A stretch of 64,000 nucleotides of DNA. It comes from Diplolepis rosae (Eukaryota; Arthropoda; Insecta; Hymenoptera; Diplolepididae). The stretch lies in NCBI GenBank assembly GCA_030998225.1, contig JAPYXD010000403.1, forward strand, positions 4,960,001 through 5,024,000, written 5' to 3'. The notes below the pieces were generated by a model. It did no database searches. It saw nothing but the letters and a program-made list of their open reading frames with translations, and was not told the DNA's origin. A program made the translations under genes and the position numbers. Position 1 is the first letter of the stretch; every line of letters starts with the position of its first letter. This document shows, piece by piece, positions 43,283-55,418 of this stretch.

Positions 43283-43935
43283 GGGGTTAGGGCACTCTAG
43301 AGGCAGACAAAAACAGGCATATTTTGTGATTTTTTTTCAGCGAAATCATGAAATAAATCGAGATTACAAAATAGGGTTTTTATTATACATGTAATAGACT
43401 GTACGAATTAATTATGATAATCATGATTTTCTACTACTTAAAACTTTAAACGCGTTTATCTGAAAACTGCAATTTTCAAGTCGGCCGGACAAATTACTCA
43501 AACAGATGTCAACCGATTCACTTGAAATTTTAACTCTATGTTTAGAATTACATTGTCCAAGGAAGTACGTAGGGTTTTTTTATTATATTGCATAGTTCCT
43601 TTTTGTTAACAATTTTCTGACGATTTTTTATGAAATTTTATACTTTTTTACTTTAGAAGTGCGCCATTGGGGCAAAAATAAATGTATCAAAAAATCCTAC
43701 GTATTTATTTAGCTATTCTTATGTGTAATCGAAAAAGATTTAGTGATTCATCATAACTTAAAAATTACAGAAGCTGTTTGTCCGGCCGTGGACCTTCCAG
43801 AAATAAAGGCGTCATCGGAAAAATGCTGCACAGTTGCCATTTTGACATCTATCGATTTAAAAAAATTATTTTTTACATCCAATTACATGTATGATAAAAA
43901 TATTGTTTTGTCTGCCTCTAGAGTGCCCTAAACCC
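43283..43935. mobile_element. TTAA-target (piggyBac-like) non-autonomous element 1
   Basis: GGGGTTAGGGCACTCTAGAG at the left and the reverse complement of GGGTTTAGGGCACTCTAGAG at the right, each next to TTAA (43279-43282 and 43936-43939). The termini match over about 26 bases. No transposase frame. Confidence 0.85.
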
Positions 43936-43939
43936 TTAA

Positions 43940-44815
43940 GGGGTTACCCCTGGATGTAATTTTCAAAAAATCGATGATTTTCAATTGCATTTTTTTAAAA
44001 GTATGTAATTCTGAAAATACGTTCTAAAGGTTTAAAGTTGATCCGGAAAAAATTGACTGAGATAGAGAGCTTAATAATCCAAAAATAAAAAATAATAATG
44101 AGAGTCTCAACCAGCTAATTTGGGAAATTAGTCCAAAAATCATGTCTAGTGGAGCAATTATTGTCGAGTTAGTAGCCAACATAGTAGCTTCTTTATTTAA
44201 TAATTGGCTCACATTCATTATTAATTTTTCAGAAATCTATTGGAGTGAATTTTGGCCGTGATGCACACACATATGCGGAAAAAATTGACGCATCCCGAAT
44301 TTCGTTGGCAGACAACAACAAATTGCGTTCTTGGAATCGGCAACTTGTGCAGAAGAGTTACTGTATGAGCCTGGAATAGATGGTTCAATGTAAGTTCAAA
44401 ATGACCTTTTTCAAGTTGGTGACAAAAATTACTCGAAAACTACTAAACCAATTTCTTTTAAATTTTGTAGGTTTTTTTAAGACATAAAAATCTAATCTTC
44501 AATCGATGATTTCTTTTTTTTTAACAAGTTTTTTTTTTTAAATAGCCGAGAAACGACCGCTTCTTCCAGTAAAAATCGAACTTTTGACTTTGACCGGTCG
44601 CCATTTTGTTCCATATATTTCTTTTTTTTTTATCGATCGATCAAAGACTAGATAATCTTATAATTTAAGTAAATCTGTATCAATTTTGTATTTCAGATGA
44701 TCCAGACTTGCGGAAAATTTGTCACCGCAATTCATGTTTTAGAAGAGGAGTGCTACGCTATGGCCTTGTCTTTACTAAACATTAAATATTTTTTATTAAT
44801 AATTTATTAAAAGTA
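43940..44815. other. Repeat-like sequence between two transposons
   Basis: A phrase at about 44355-44385 (GAAGAGTTACTGTATGAGCC) resembles one inside the TTAA element at 57508-58229 (about 57585-57615), so part of this is related transposon sequence. The hydrophobic - strand frame 44218-44024 is not supported as a gene. Confidence 0.4.
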
Positions 44816-45538
44816 AAGTGTGATCAAATTGGAGGTACTTTTTCCAATAGGGTTTTATTGACATGTCACGCGTGACTACTGTCAAACTAAATACACAATT
44901 TTATTCAGTTTTTATTGACATTTCATCATGGAAAGACTTACGCCTCAACAACGCTTTTCAAATCGTACAATTATATTACGAAAATGGACGCTCTGTGAAA
45001 AGTGTTTATCGCGCGCTTAGGCCAATTTATGGTGTACATAATCGTCCTACCGAACGCACTATTCGGCATACCATCGGCAAACTCGAGAATAATTTAACAT
45101 TATTGGATGATACTCAACCGATTAGACCACGTACAGCCCGAACTGTAGAGAATATTGCGGCTGTAAATGAGAGTTTTGCCGAAGACCCGGAACAATCGAT
45201 TCGGCGCTGATCTCAACACCTTTGGACTTTTATTTGTGGGGGTATGTAAAGTCTTAATGTTTTGTGGATAAACCAGCTACTATTGAGGCATTGGAAGCCA
45301 ACATTACTGAAGTTATTAGCGAGATACCGACCGAAGTCCTCGAGCGAGTCATTCAAAATTGGTGTTTACGGATGGACGAATTAAAGCGTAGTTTCGGCCA
45401 ACATTTGAAATGGGTTATCTTTAAAAAATAAATTTCGTGAATGGTTCTACACAAAAATAAAAAAGATTGCCCTATCAATTTGAATTTTCGTTGTTTTATT
45501 TCAATTTAAAATCCTATACCTCTAAATTGATCACCTTT
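44816..45538 (+). mobile_element. Deleted DUF4817-type transposon (Tc/mariner-like)
   Basis: TIRs AAGTGTGATCAAATTGGAGG and the reverse complement of AAAGGTGATCAATTTAGAGG are flanked by TA. The N-terminal frame 44863-45210 contains FQIVQLYYENGRSVKSVYRA and GVHNRPTERTIRH, the helix-turn-helix of this insect transposase group. After SFAEDPEQSIRR the frame jumps to C-terminal text (PLDFYLWGYVKS, ATIEALEANI, VLERVIQNW) with an in-frame stop. The catalytic middle is absent. Confidence 0.85.
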
Positions 45539-45776
45539 TATGTTGAGAGTATGCACTTTAATATAATAAAGTGTAGTCGTTTTCTTGCAAAAAATTCTTT
45601 AAAAATACCAATTTTTTCGCGGTACAACTAGGGGTAGCCTCTTAAGGGTGTTCTGACAATCTGTAGTTCTGCAGCAAACGAGCCTATCAAGATGTCCAAA
45701 TTAAATTTTTGTTCAACAAAAGACAAAGTTTCATTCGGTTCAAGTCGGTCAAGTCGACTATGCCTTGGTTTTGATC

Positions 45777-46192
45777 TCCTGCGAGCATTTTAAGCGAGTC
45801 TCGTAATTACCCATATTGTGTGAATTGGCACATATTCTATTTCATGTGACTTCGGTGCGTATACGAGTTTTTATGCGTACACTCGAATCCAATCTGAAAA
45901 GGTCGAAATTGCCGTGATTATCGCCCATCTCACTTGACATTTCGCGAATACTTCCTGCCATTTTTGCGTATTGTAATAAACGCATTCGCAGTTAAAATGT
46001 ACATGGCTTTGTCATTACGGTGCCAACGCTGTACGAAGAAGAAGAAGAATAAGAATATTACGCTCCGCTGTATCGCAATAGGCGCATGCGCAGTTCAATT
46101 TTTACATTATGCTCCCCTGTATCGTAATACACAATATTACGCTACTCTCAACTGTAGCGTAAAAACTCGTTTATGCGCCGGAGGGACATAAA
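45777..46192 (+). repeat. Repeat with NRF-1-like palindromes, copy 1 (inverted partner 58960-59392)
   Basis: The segment from CTCCTGCGAGCATTTTAAGC to TTTATGCGCCGGAGG recurs inverted at 58960-59392. It contains a perfect GCGCATGCGC (46082-46091) and a run of AAGAAGAAGAAGAATAAGAA. The open frame 45934-46191 has a counterpart in the other copy but is repeat-derived and unlike any known protein. Confidence 0.8.
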
Positions 46193-47459
46193 AAAAGTTA
46201 AAGGTATAGAAAGTGATTACACGCTGAAAGGGACTTTATTGTAAAAAAAACGTACAATTGAGATTACCGTTACTTTTACCTTCTCATTTCTTAAAAAAAC
46301 CTTTTTGCATTGGAATCAACGACTTTGAGAGAGTTTGCGGCCGAAATATTTATCTTGTGCCTGAACTGTATTATGCAAATCATATCACTGTAATGGATTC
46401 TCCAGAAGTACAAGTACCGCAAGGAGATTTTGGTAATAACTAAAGTCGTTGGTGATTACTTATAGATTCAGATTTAAATCTGCACATGAAGAAATACTGC
46501 TTTTGTTGAAATACAGAAATGAAATGTTTCAGCGCTCAAAGCTAAAAGTGTTCAAGGCAAGTGAAGGATAGCCGTTGGGGAGAATAACTAGTGGCTTTGC
46601 GACTTGTTAACTGGTTGTACGTCGTGCAATCTTATTACCAATAATTACTCTCTCCCAGCTATCAATCATTTGCACCTGTTTTCACTACCTCGCATTTAAT
46701 TTTAAAATTTTATATTAAAATTTCGAGTGCTGCTTTTATCAATTGCATTTCGTGGATTTTCGATAATATTCAATAGAAATTTCGCTAACTTGTGAAAGTA
46801 TGACTTGTATTCATTTTCAGAATGGTCAATCGATTATGTTTTGGGTGAGAAAAAAGACATTGTTCGCCTCTGAGCTGGATGCTCCATTCTTAACTGATCG
46901 TCTGTCACATCATCTCATCTTCATCCCACTATCGATTCTTTCTTGCTTATCTTTCACTTGAACTTCCGCTACTAGTGATGGACTTTGTTATACTTAGCCG
47001 CTTACAGAATATATTTTCCAGAGGATACTCGCGCTTATCTGATTCCAGGTTTAATTGTTTCCTCCACAACATATTTTTCTGAAAGATACGAAGCATACAA
47101 GCCCGATATAAACTCAGTAAGAAGGTTTACATTGCAAAATATTGGTAAATTAATAGGTATTTTTTAAAAATTCCATTCTCACAATTTTATAGTTTTTGTA
47201 CTGATAGAATGTTAACTAATTGAATGTTTAATGTAAAAGTTGTGTTGTTTCATGCAAACTCTTATCAAATTTAAAAAATTTCAAGTTCTTTGGGCAATTC
47301 TACTATACACAGTGTCCCATAATTGTGGAAACGGTCGAATATCTCGAAAACAATGGATTATAGGATTATATCTTTTACAAAAGTTGTTGAGTTTAAAATG
47401 ATTATTTCTGGAATGAAATTAAATTTGGCCCTGGAACTAAATTTAAACATTCTCAAGTA
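46193..47459. other. No recognised gene
   Basis: Short frames at 46258-46443 and 46985-47167 have no family motif. GAGAGTTTGCGGCCGAAATATTTATC (about 46327-46352) resembles the decayed retroelement-end motif near 14438. Confidence 0.35.
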
Positions 47460-47900
47460 TCAATGACTTACGTTTTTTCACCATTTTAAAAAAATTGACA
47501 GGGTGTTCTAAATTATCCGAAATAAGAAATCATCACTACTAGAAAAAGGTTTTTTTCTTATTATCTTTACAGTCTAGTTAGGGCCAGATCTGTTGCTGAG
47601 CCCTATATAACAAAAATTTCCAAATCTCTATTACTTACATTTTTTCCTCATTTTCAAATAATTAACATGGTATCTAAAATGATCTAAAACAAAATATTAT
47701 AACTACTAAACAACTTTTTTTCTTTTTTTTCGTCTTGACAGGCTAGTCTGATCCAGATCTCTCGCTGGTTAGCCCAGTATATATGACATATAAATTTCTA
47801 ACTATCTAACGCCTACATTTTTTTCACCATTTAAAAAAAATTCTAGGTTGTCTAAAATGGTCCAAAAAAGAAATAATATTATTGATAAAAAAAGTTTCCT
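47460..47900. repeat. Diverged tandem repeat, about 175-base period, three copies
   Basis: Each copy holds CATTTTTTC(A/C)(C/T)CATTTT, a short T-rich part and CAGTCTAGTTAGG- or CAGGCTAGTCTG-type text with CCAGATCT. The copies start near 47471, 47637 and 47815. A run of about a dozen C lies just after at about 47936-47947. Confidence 0.65.
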
Positions 47901-48949
47901 CTCATTTATCATCTTATGTTTCACATATTTGATACCCCCCCCCCCCACCCTCCCCACTCTACACCGATTTTTAGCATAAAACATCTTTCATTCACCTTGG
48001 CTAATTAGCTGCTAACAAGATGTAGTCTAGAGTCTACCAAGCGTCTTAATAGCCGCTGACTTGCGTCTTGCTACACGGAAAAAATTTGTCGCTTAAAATT
48101 TAACAGACTATTCGAAGAGTCGTGGACAGAAAGTAAAATCGGAGAAAGTCTTGTAAGGTTTCAATGACTTTTAGGAAATAGTAGAAAAAAGTCGAATAAC
48201 TTTTAAAAACAAGGTCGAAGAAAAAAAGTCGCGTATTTATTATTGCACTATAAAAGTATTTTAAACACTAACTGATCTTTTCTAAGTAATAAAAAGTTTC
48301 ATAATCTTTGGGTTCATTTGTCATAGATTTTAAAAGACCATCGAATAATTTGAAATTGAAGTATTCAAACAAATAGTTTTGTAAATTGTATTCTAAAGTT
48401 CATCAGATTTTAAAATTTGTATAACATTTTTTAAAATTCTATTATTATTATTATTATTACTATATTGCTATATTACTATTACTATACTATTACTATTATA
48501 GTTATTTTTTTATATTAAAAAAGTTTTAACGACTATTGAAATTTAAAAATAATTGTTTAAGTTGAAACTTTTTGAAAATGTAAGGCATTTTTAAAATTTT
48601 GTTAATTGGACATTTTTCAGAAAAAGGTGCGTTATGTCCACTTTGAAATTTATCTATTATTTTAGTTTTGCCGTCAAACTCTGAATGTGATCCAAATATT
48701 TTACACAAGTCTCTACGACATGTATCGGCTAAGCGGGTTAAGGCGTGCGATTAGAATTGGGTTAGGATGCGTGCGTGCGAACGTTCGATTCTCGGTGCTG
48801 CGAAGTGTTTATAAAAAATTGCGTTTCTGTAATGTACAGTGTTAAATGTAATAGTAAGTTCATGTTAGGATTATATAGGTAATGTAAAAGTGAAAAATAA
48901 TTAACTATAAGTGCAAGATTATATCACAGAATAGTATATTACATCACAA

Positions 48950-49052
48950 GGGCAGAAAGTTGAGATTCCTGCACTGCGCGCCATGATGCCCTCGTCTTCG
49001 TATTCGCCGAGGGCATCATGGCGCGCAGTGCAGGAATCTCAACTTTCTGCCC
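48950..49052. repeat. Perfect hairpin: 45-base arms, 13-base loop
   Basis: The left arm 48950-48994 and right arm 49008-49052 are exact reverse complements with a GC-rich core. Weaker pairing extends some 15 bases outward on both sides. Confidence 0.92.
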
Positions 49053-49125
49053 ATGTAGTGTATGCTATTTTTCTTGCCACCCGGTCGAAAGTACGAAAAC
49101 AATTGCATGTGTGCATTGGAATATA

Positions 49126-49203
49126 TTGATGCCTGCCCCGACATTTGCGGCACGAGCGGAGCGAGTGCTCCTGGTCGGGGCGGGGGGGGGGGCCAGGCAT
49201 CAA
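49126..49203. repeat. Small inverted repeat with a long G run
   Basis: TTGATGCCTG and CAGGCATCAA flank CCCCGACA and a GGTCGGGGC plus poly-G stretch. Confidence 0.7.
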
Positions 49204-49350
49204 ATACATCTATAAATTAAGGTTTAGATTTCTATTTCCTTGTTTCCATCTTTGGTAATTATCATAGACTGGCATGCATCTGTCAACGGACTTTTTGGGT
49301 AAGGTGTTAGTTAAACTTTCGAATTTACGTTTTACATTTTCAGCGATTAC

Positions 49351-50300
49351 ACAGGTCTGTAAGGTTTTGTTGTTGAAAAGCTATGGGTCGTTTCCGGAGT
49401 AATTTTTGACGTAGAATCTGAATTCGGAATCAGAATCAGCCTATCACCTCAGGATTTTGAGATATTTGAGGTTATGTGCTCGAAAAATGGGGGTTTTCGC
49501 TACTTTTGAGGCTATGTACAGGGCTCAAGAATTTTGTTTGGTTTTTTCTCAAATGTCATTATTTAGCACTACTCTTTCCCTTCAAAATGAGCTATTAAAC
49601 AGTCACGAGCGATTTTTTTCACAAAGATACGGCCATATCAAGTTTTGACATTTATCCGAACAACCTTATGAGCATTCACATTGACTCTTTGGTGCATACC
49701 ATTCTGCATTCGAAAATTTATTGCAAATTTGTGCTTGCGGGTTTTTATGGTCCGTGAATAAGAATTTACAGTAAAAAAATTGACATTTCCATTTCTAAGA
49801 TGGTGGATCGAAATTTACGAAATTAAACGATTTCGCTCTCTAAAAATGTCAATTTTCTGACTGTAAATTGTTATTCACAGACCATCAAAAACCGCAAGCA
49901 CAAATTTTCAAGATAAATTTTCGAATTCAAAATGGTATGCACCAAAGAGTCAATGTGAATGCTCATAAGGTTGTTCGGATAAATGTCAAAATTTAACTTG
50001 ATATGGCCGTATCTTTGTGAAAAAAATCGCTCGTGACTGTTCAATAGCTCATTTTAAAGGAAAAGAATAGTGCTAAATGATGCCATTTGCGAAAAAATCC
50101 AAAAAAATTTCTTGCGCCCTGTATATAACCTCAAAAGTAGCGAAAAATCCCATTTTTCGAGCACATAGCCTCAAATATCTCAAAATCCTGACGCGACAGG
50201 CTGATTCTGATTCTGGATTCGGATTCCACGTCAAAAATGACTTCGGAAACGACCCATAACTTTTCAACAACAAATACAAACCCATTATTTGCAAACCTGT
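49351..50300. repeat. Foldback repeat, arms of about 0.45 kb, 50-base centre
   Basis: Left arm about 49351-49792 and right arm about 49845-50300 are reverse complements, from ACAGGT at each outer end to TTGACATTT at the centre. The frames at 49457-49648 (+) and 50321-50073 (-) share RYLRLCARKMG because they are the same sequence in the two arms. Confidence 0.85.
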
Positions 50301-50604
50301 ATTATCTATCATAGTCTTCAATAAGGAGGTTCATAATATTTAGTCGACTTTCTAACCTATCCACGAGTATTACACAAAGTCTATGACTTTTTAAGCGACA
50401 AAATTTTTCCGTGTAGATTGTCTAGCCGAAGATTTTACAAAAGTTCTACAGTTCTGGCTAGCCGCTAGTCAGAACGTCGTTTCTACACGGGAAAATGTAA
50501 CCATCGTAAATGAAATTTTTCGAAGACATTCAACCGTTTTTAGACTTTTGGGACATCATGTATAGGAAATTATGTGGCAAACAATATAAGAAACTAAATG
50601 CAAA

Positions 50605-50673
50605 ACCATATGGGAAACTATATTGTAGTTAGAGCTTAGATTCTATATAGTTTTCCATATGGTTTCTTATATA
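50605..50673. repeat. Small hairpin (AACCATATGG type)
   Basis: AACCATATGGGAAACTATAT and ATATAGTTTTCCATATGGTT face each other across about 25 bases. Confidence 0.7.
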
Positions 50674-51095
50674 CTTTTCTATGTTTAATTATTTATTATT
50701 TGATAATTGTTTCTAGGATTGTAAAATGTTTACATTATGAAAGTTGAAGTTTAATGTTAAGCGTTGGAGACGGACATATTATAAGTTACCTAGGCCAAAG
50801 TTTCAGATTTGAATTCAATCGGATAAAATTAGAGCTGTTCTGAGCTATTCCTAGATCAGTTTCCAAACTAATATGCAAACGTTTCAAATCCCTTTGGGTG
50901 CAAAAAGCTTAGAAACCAATCCGATTCAATCCGTGACCTTAAACCGAATGAATCCGAGGATTAATCGAGTGGGTCTAAACAAAATGATCAATCCGAATCA
51001 CCACGGTTTTGGATTTATTCGAAATGATTCGAATTGAAAACTTCGTTTGTATTCATTCAGATCAAAGTCACGAATTTAATCGTATTGATTTTAAG

Positions 51096-51200
51096 GTAGT
51101 TTTCATCCACGAAAATCAGACCCCAGGCAAAAATAGATAATTTTGCTTTCAATAATAGCAATATTATTATTGAAGGGCTATTTTGAAAGAAAAGGTTAAG
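51096..51200 (+). repeat. Partial copy of the palindrome arm
   Basis: GTAGTTTTCATCCACGAAAA, followed by the AATAGCAATATTATTATTGAA phrase, matches 6984-7090. Confidence 0.75.
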
Positions 51201-52359
51201 TTAAATTTTATATATATTTGCCATCAACAGATTCTGTTTATTAAAAATTTGCAATATTTAAACCCTATATGTGGGTAAAAAACAATTTATGCACAAAATA
51301 TAGTAAACTAAATTTAACCATTTTTTTAAAATATCGATAATGAAATCTATATCTAGAAACAACTGTTTTATAAAATCACATTGCTGAATCTTAAAAAATT
51401 CGCTCCCGAGCTGAATTTTTGCTGAAATGAGCCTAAAGAAGTTTTATTAGAAAGTTATTTAATTTCTTGGAAGGAATCAAATATGTAAATGTACAAGTTG
51501 ACAATCTCAAAGTAACACCATTAGTCTAAAATTTAGCCAATTTCAATTACACGGAGAAAAATGGAGATCAGGAACTCAAAGAAATTTCCCATAAGAGGCT
51601 TATTCATACTGCTATTTTTTATGAATTCTATATAATGAAATTGCCTAAACATAAAGATGTAAAAAGTGTTGCTGTTTTGCACGAATATTCACATATTTCA
51701 ACTACACTATTAAAGATTTTTTTATTAAATTCAATATAAAAGTGCATGAAGTTATTTGCATATACAGTGAAACAGCATATTTTCTAGAGTCTTTGATGAT
51801 TCGAAAATCATTAAAACTGGTAGATGATATTTTAAATCAATTTAATCATCAATATTACTAAACTTTCTCTTTAAGGCGTTACCCGTACTTGTAAATTTTG
51901 AAGAACTCGATAGCATTAAAATGACATTTTGGAATATTTATTATAATATGATGGGATATAATTATATGGAGTTGGAATTAATGACCTTGTGTAAGTTAGA
52001 CGAAAAAATGTTATTTGCATATAAATGGTATCGTGAACTTTAAATGCGTTTATCTTAAAACGACGTTTTTAGAGTCGATAAGCAAGATTTGTCAAAATTC
52101 AATGAACTTATCAATTTTAAGTTTGGCAGTCTTTATTTAAGTATAAAAAAGCAGTTCTCAATAGATGGAATTGTTTTCATTCGAACCTCATTTTTCATAA
52201 ACAAAAAACTGAAGGATTTTTTTACAAAAATCAAAGCTTCAACTGTAACGGCTGTCATTTTGTCCAAAAAAAATTTTCTGCAATATCCTTCGATTAAGGA
52301 CTAGAAAAACTAATAAATGAACAAAATATTTTTTTATTCTTCATTTCAGATGATGCTGT
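51201..52359. other. AT-rich, nothing recognised
   Basis: The frame 52089-52304 is low-complexity Phe/Lys/Ser text with no motif. Confidence 0.4.
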
Positions 52360-52893
52360 CCCAAGTAGAAATTTTACAGGGGCCCTAACTGGGCCTAGAC
52401 CGGGGGACCCCAGATCGGAGATGTAACATCCCTAGCGAATCCGGTCAGCGAATTTGTTGACTATTCACTAACCGTTCGCTGACCACTCGCTGACCTCGTA
52501 TCAATACGACAAAGAAGAGCATAAAAAACATTCAAATTGTTGCCATTATGATTCTGCGGTACATTTTGAGTTTGAAGGTATCGAAGTTGATGCAATAATC
52601 TTATTTTAGCGTTGAAAAACTCAAAAAACATAATAACTGTCATTGAAGGCAGTGCCATGTCTCCACCGTCAGGATTGACCATTTGTTAGAGTGAGACGAA
52701 AGTAGTTGTGTCTCATTCCAACCAGTGGTCAAACCTGATGTTAGAAACGTACTGCAAATGGCGAACTTGACCGAGTCCACTAGGGATATGGCTCAACCGG
52801 GTCTAGATCTGTCAACCCAACTTCCGATCGGGGCCCAGCCAGGCTCGGTGTTTTATCACCGCTCGGGGCCCTGACATGCCGATTTCTACCCGG
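52360..52893. mobile_element. TIR element with CCCAAGTAGAAAT ends
   Basis: CCCAAGTAGAAATTTTACAG at the left and ATTTCTACCCGG at the right are inverted, and both inner flanks have GGGGCCC. The ends resemble those at 34138-36020 (CCCAAGTGGAAA). GC-richer than its surroundings, with no transposase. Confidence 0.65.
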
Positions 52894-54206
52894 TGTACTG
52901 AGCAATGTTACTCATCGCAAGGCACTTTAAAAAAAAATATGTCACGCTGTTTTGGCTGTACCTCTTTAAGTAATGAATATTTTTTAATTAAAATTAGACA
53001 TCATTTTGTTCATATGATATTTTAAATATATAAATTAAAAAAAAAAAAATTTGTGAAAATTCCCTTTTTTTGTTATAGTACGTAAATGTAACCCCTAAAT
53101 TATCTAAGAAATGCAACATATAGGGGTAGATTTTAGCTGAAAATTGCTCTAAACATGAAAATTCATGACGTGCACTAGTGATTGTAGGGTGAGCTAATTT
53201 TTCGAATGCTTAAACATTATAAATAATTCAAATTTAAAGAATTTGAAATCTTTCTGTGGAAAAGTGGTAGAAACAATCGGCTCGAACAGGCCGAGAAGCA
53301 GCAGGAAACGGGCAACTTTGAAATTTAATAATTCCGTAATAAAAGAAGATAGATTAATTCTAGTTACACCACGTTGAAGATCGACTCAGAGTCTATAAGA
53401 ATCAATCGAAAACAGAAAATCGAATTTTTGGACGCTTAGGTAGGTTTTTCCTTGTGGCGTCAGGTACATGTTCATCCTTTTTAACTAAATTTTTTATGCG
53501 GACCGGTAATTAGACCCATAAAAAAGGGGTCAAAATCTGAAATTAAACAATTCCCCTAAAGTCTAGATTTCAGCGAATCGTTTTTCTAATTCTTGAGATT
53601 TAACCTTGATGGTTTTTTAAATGTATTTCTCCCTTCCCGGTATACAAGGACGTCTTTATTGCCCAAGCAGACGATGTACTCGCGAAAATACGCGTGCGCA
53701 AGCGTCTATGTCACGCGAGCGAGCGGTCTAACCAGTATCGGCCATATTTGGTGTGTGCACGACTGCGACTGTGGCAGAGTAAAAAAGCATGATGCGCAAG
53801 TCACAAAAGAGGTCATGCGACCTGAGCAATCGCCCGCGAGAACATTTTGATGGGTATTAAAAATTTCCTATCTCTTGTTCTAAGGAAGCAATTTAGCGTT
53901 TGGAATTCTAATTGTAAGACATTAATTTCTGAGCAATACGCATCACCACCCTGAAGAAACAATCTGTTCAAAAATGATCTAAAGTATCAACATTTTGAAA
54001 CATTTTTAGTTCTATTTTTTGATGAGAAAAAAGAAATTGAAAAATGTAGGTGCGCATAAATTCATACACAGGAATTATGACATTATACTGCTTGTGTGGA
54101 AAAGATTGAAGGTGTTAGGATCAATTAGAAGACCAAAAAAAGGCTTTATTACGAATTTTGTTAAACAATGTTTTTTTAATCAAATATTACATGTTTGAAG
54201 TAGTTA
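52894..54206. other. No recognised gene; tail fragment of the tRNA-like repeat
   Basis: TTTAAAGAATTTGAAATCTT-CTGTGGAAAA at 53234-53264 is a fragment of the tRNA-like repeat. A GC-richer frame at 53593-53850 has no motif. Confidence 0.45.
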
Positions 54207-55418
54207 CTGGGTTGGCAACAAAGTTATTTCGCTATTTTCGTTAGATGACTTTAGTCGTTCGAAGTCCTTCTTCTCCATTGCAAACTTCAGACCGTATATG
54301 GTATTTGACAGCTGACGTTTCATAGATTATTCAGTAAAAAAAAAAATTTCAACTTTTGTTGTTTATTTATTGTTTTGCATCGATTTGAAATGGAGATTCC
54401 AGATGGTAATTTTCGTCACATTTTACTTTATTACTTCCGAAAAGGTAAAAACGCAGTCCACGCTTGAAAAAAGTTGTATGATGTTTATGGTGAAAAATCA
54501 TTAACCGAATGACAGTGCCACAATTGATTTGTTCATTTTCGTTCCGGAGACATTGACCACAAAGATCCTCCACGCTTTGGACGCCCAACTGAAGTTGGCG
54601 ACGACAAAATAAAAGCAATGATAGAAAATAACCGGCGTAGCACGACACGAGAGATCGCAGAGAAGCTTAACATATATGACATACATGCGTTGAAAGACAT
54701 TTAAAACAACTTGATTACGTTAATAAGCTCGATATTTCGGTTCCTTACAAATTGAACGAGATTCAACTCACCAAACGAATTTCTATTTGCGATTGATTGC
54801 AGAAACGTAACGAAACCGATTCATTTTTAAAGCGGATCATAACGGGCGATAAAAAATGGGCTGTTTACGATAACGTCGTGCGAAAAATATCATGGAGCAA
54901 GTGAGATGAGCCTGCACAATCGACATCAAAAGCCGATATTCATCAAAGGAATTCGAATGTCTACTATCACCAGCTAATGAAATTGGACAAAGAAATCAAG
55001 GAAAAGCGGCCGGAACTGACAATTCGTAAAGGCGTCACCTTTCATCAAGATAACGCCAGACCACATACATCTTTCGTCACTCGCAAAAATTATTGGAATT
55101 AGGCTGGGAAGTAATGCCTCATCCACCGTATAGTCCTGACTTTGCACCATCCGATTATTATTTATTCCGTTCACTTCAAAACCATTTGAATGGAAAAGCA
55201 TTCAATTCAAATGAGGCTGTCAAAAATGAGTTGATTCAGTTTTTTGCCTCTAAGAACTAAACTTTCTACGAAAGCGGAATTATGAAGCTGACTGAAAGAT
55301 GGCAAAAGGTCATCGAACAAAATGGCCAATACATAATTAATTAATGTTTTTTATTTGTGTTAATAAAATTGCTTTGAAAATCATGAAAAAAAACATAGTG
55401 AAATTTTTGCCAACCTAA
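54207..55418 (+). mobile_element. mariner element B, decayed transposase
   Basis: Ends CTGGGTTGGCAACAAAG and TTTTTGCCAACCTAA with TA on both sides (54205-54206, 55419-55420). In the + sense, with many stops and shifts, it reads NFRHILLYYFRKGKNAV, FGRPTEV, ITGD-type and DNARPHTS text, SPDFAPSDYY and the C-terminal ERWQKVIEQNGQYII. It is the same family as element A at 28169-29364, in opposite orientation, with the helix-turn-helix retained but the middle cut. Confidence 0.92.

Larger units (their letters stand above)
48074..50413. mobile_element. 2.3-kb composite element with CACGG ends and TA duplication
   Basis: The ends CACGGAAAAAATTTGTCGC and the reverse complement of CACGGAAAAATTTTGTCGC are flanked by TA (48072-48073 and 50414-50415). 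Inside are a TATTAC microsatellite (about 48439-48502), a perfect 45-base hairpin, a G-run hairpin and a foldback of about 0.45-kb arms. No transposase frame is seen, so it appears to be a non-autonomous carrier of other repeats. Confidence 0.8.

Noticed and set aside
47936..47960. Poly-C run as a possible structured or regulatory element
   Set aside because: Simple homopolymer at the edge of a tandem repeat; nothing further supports a function.
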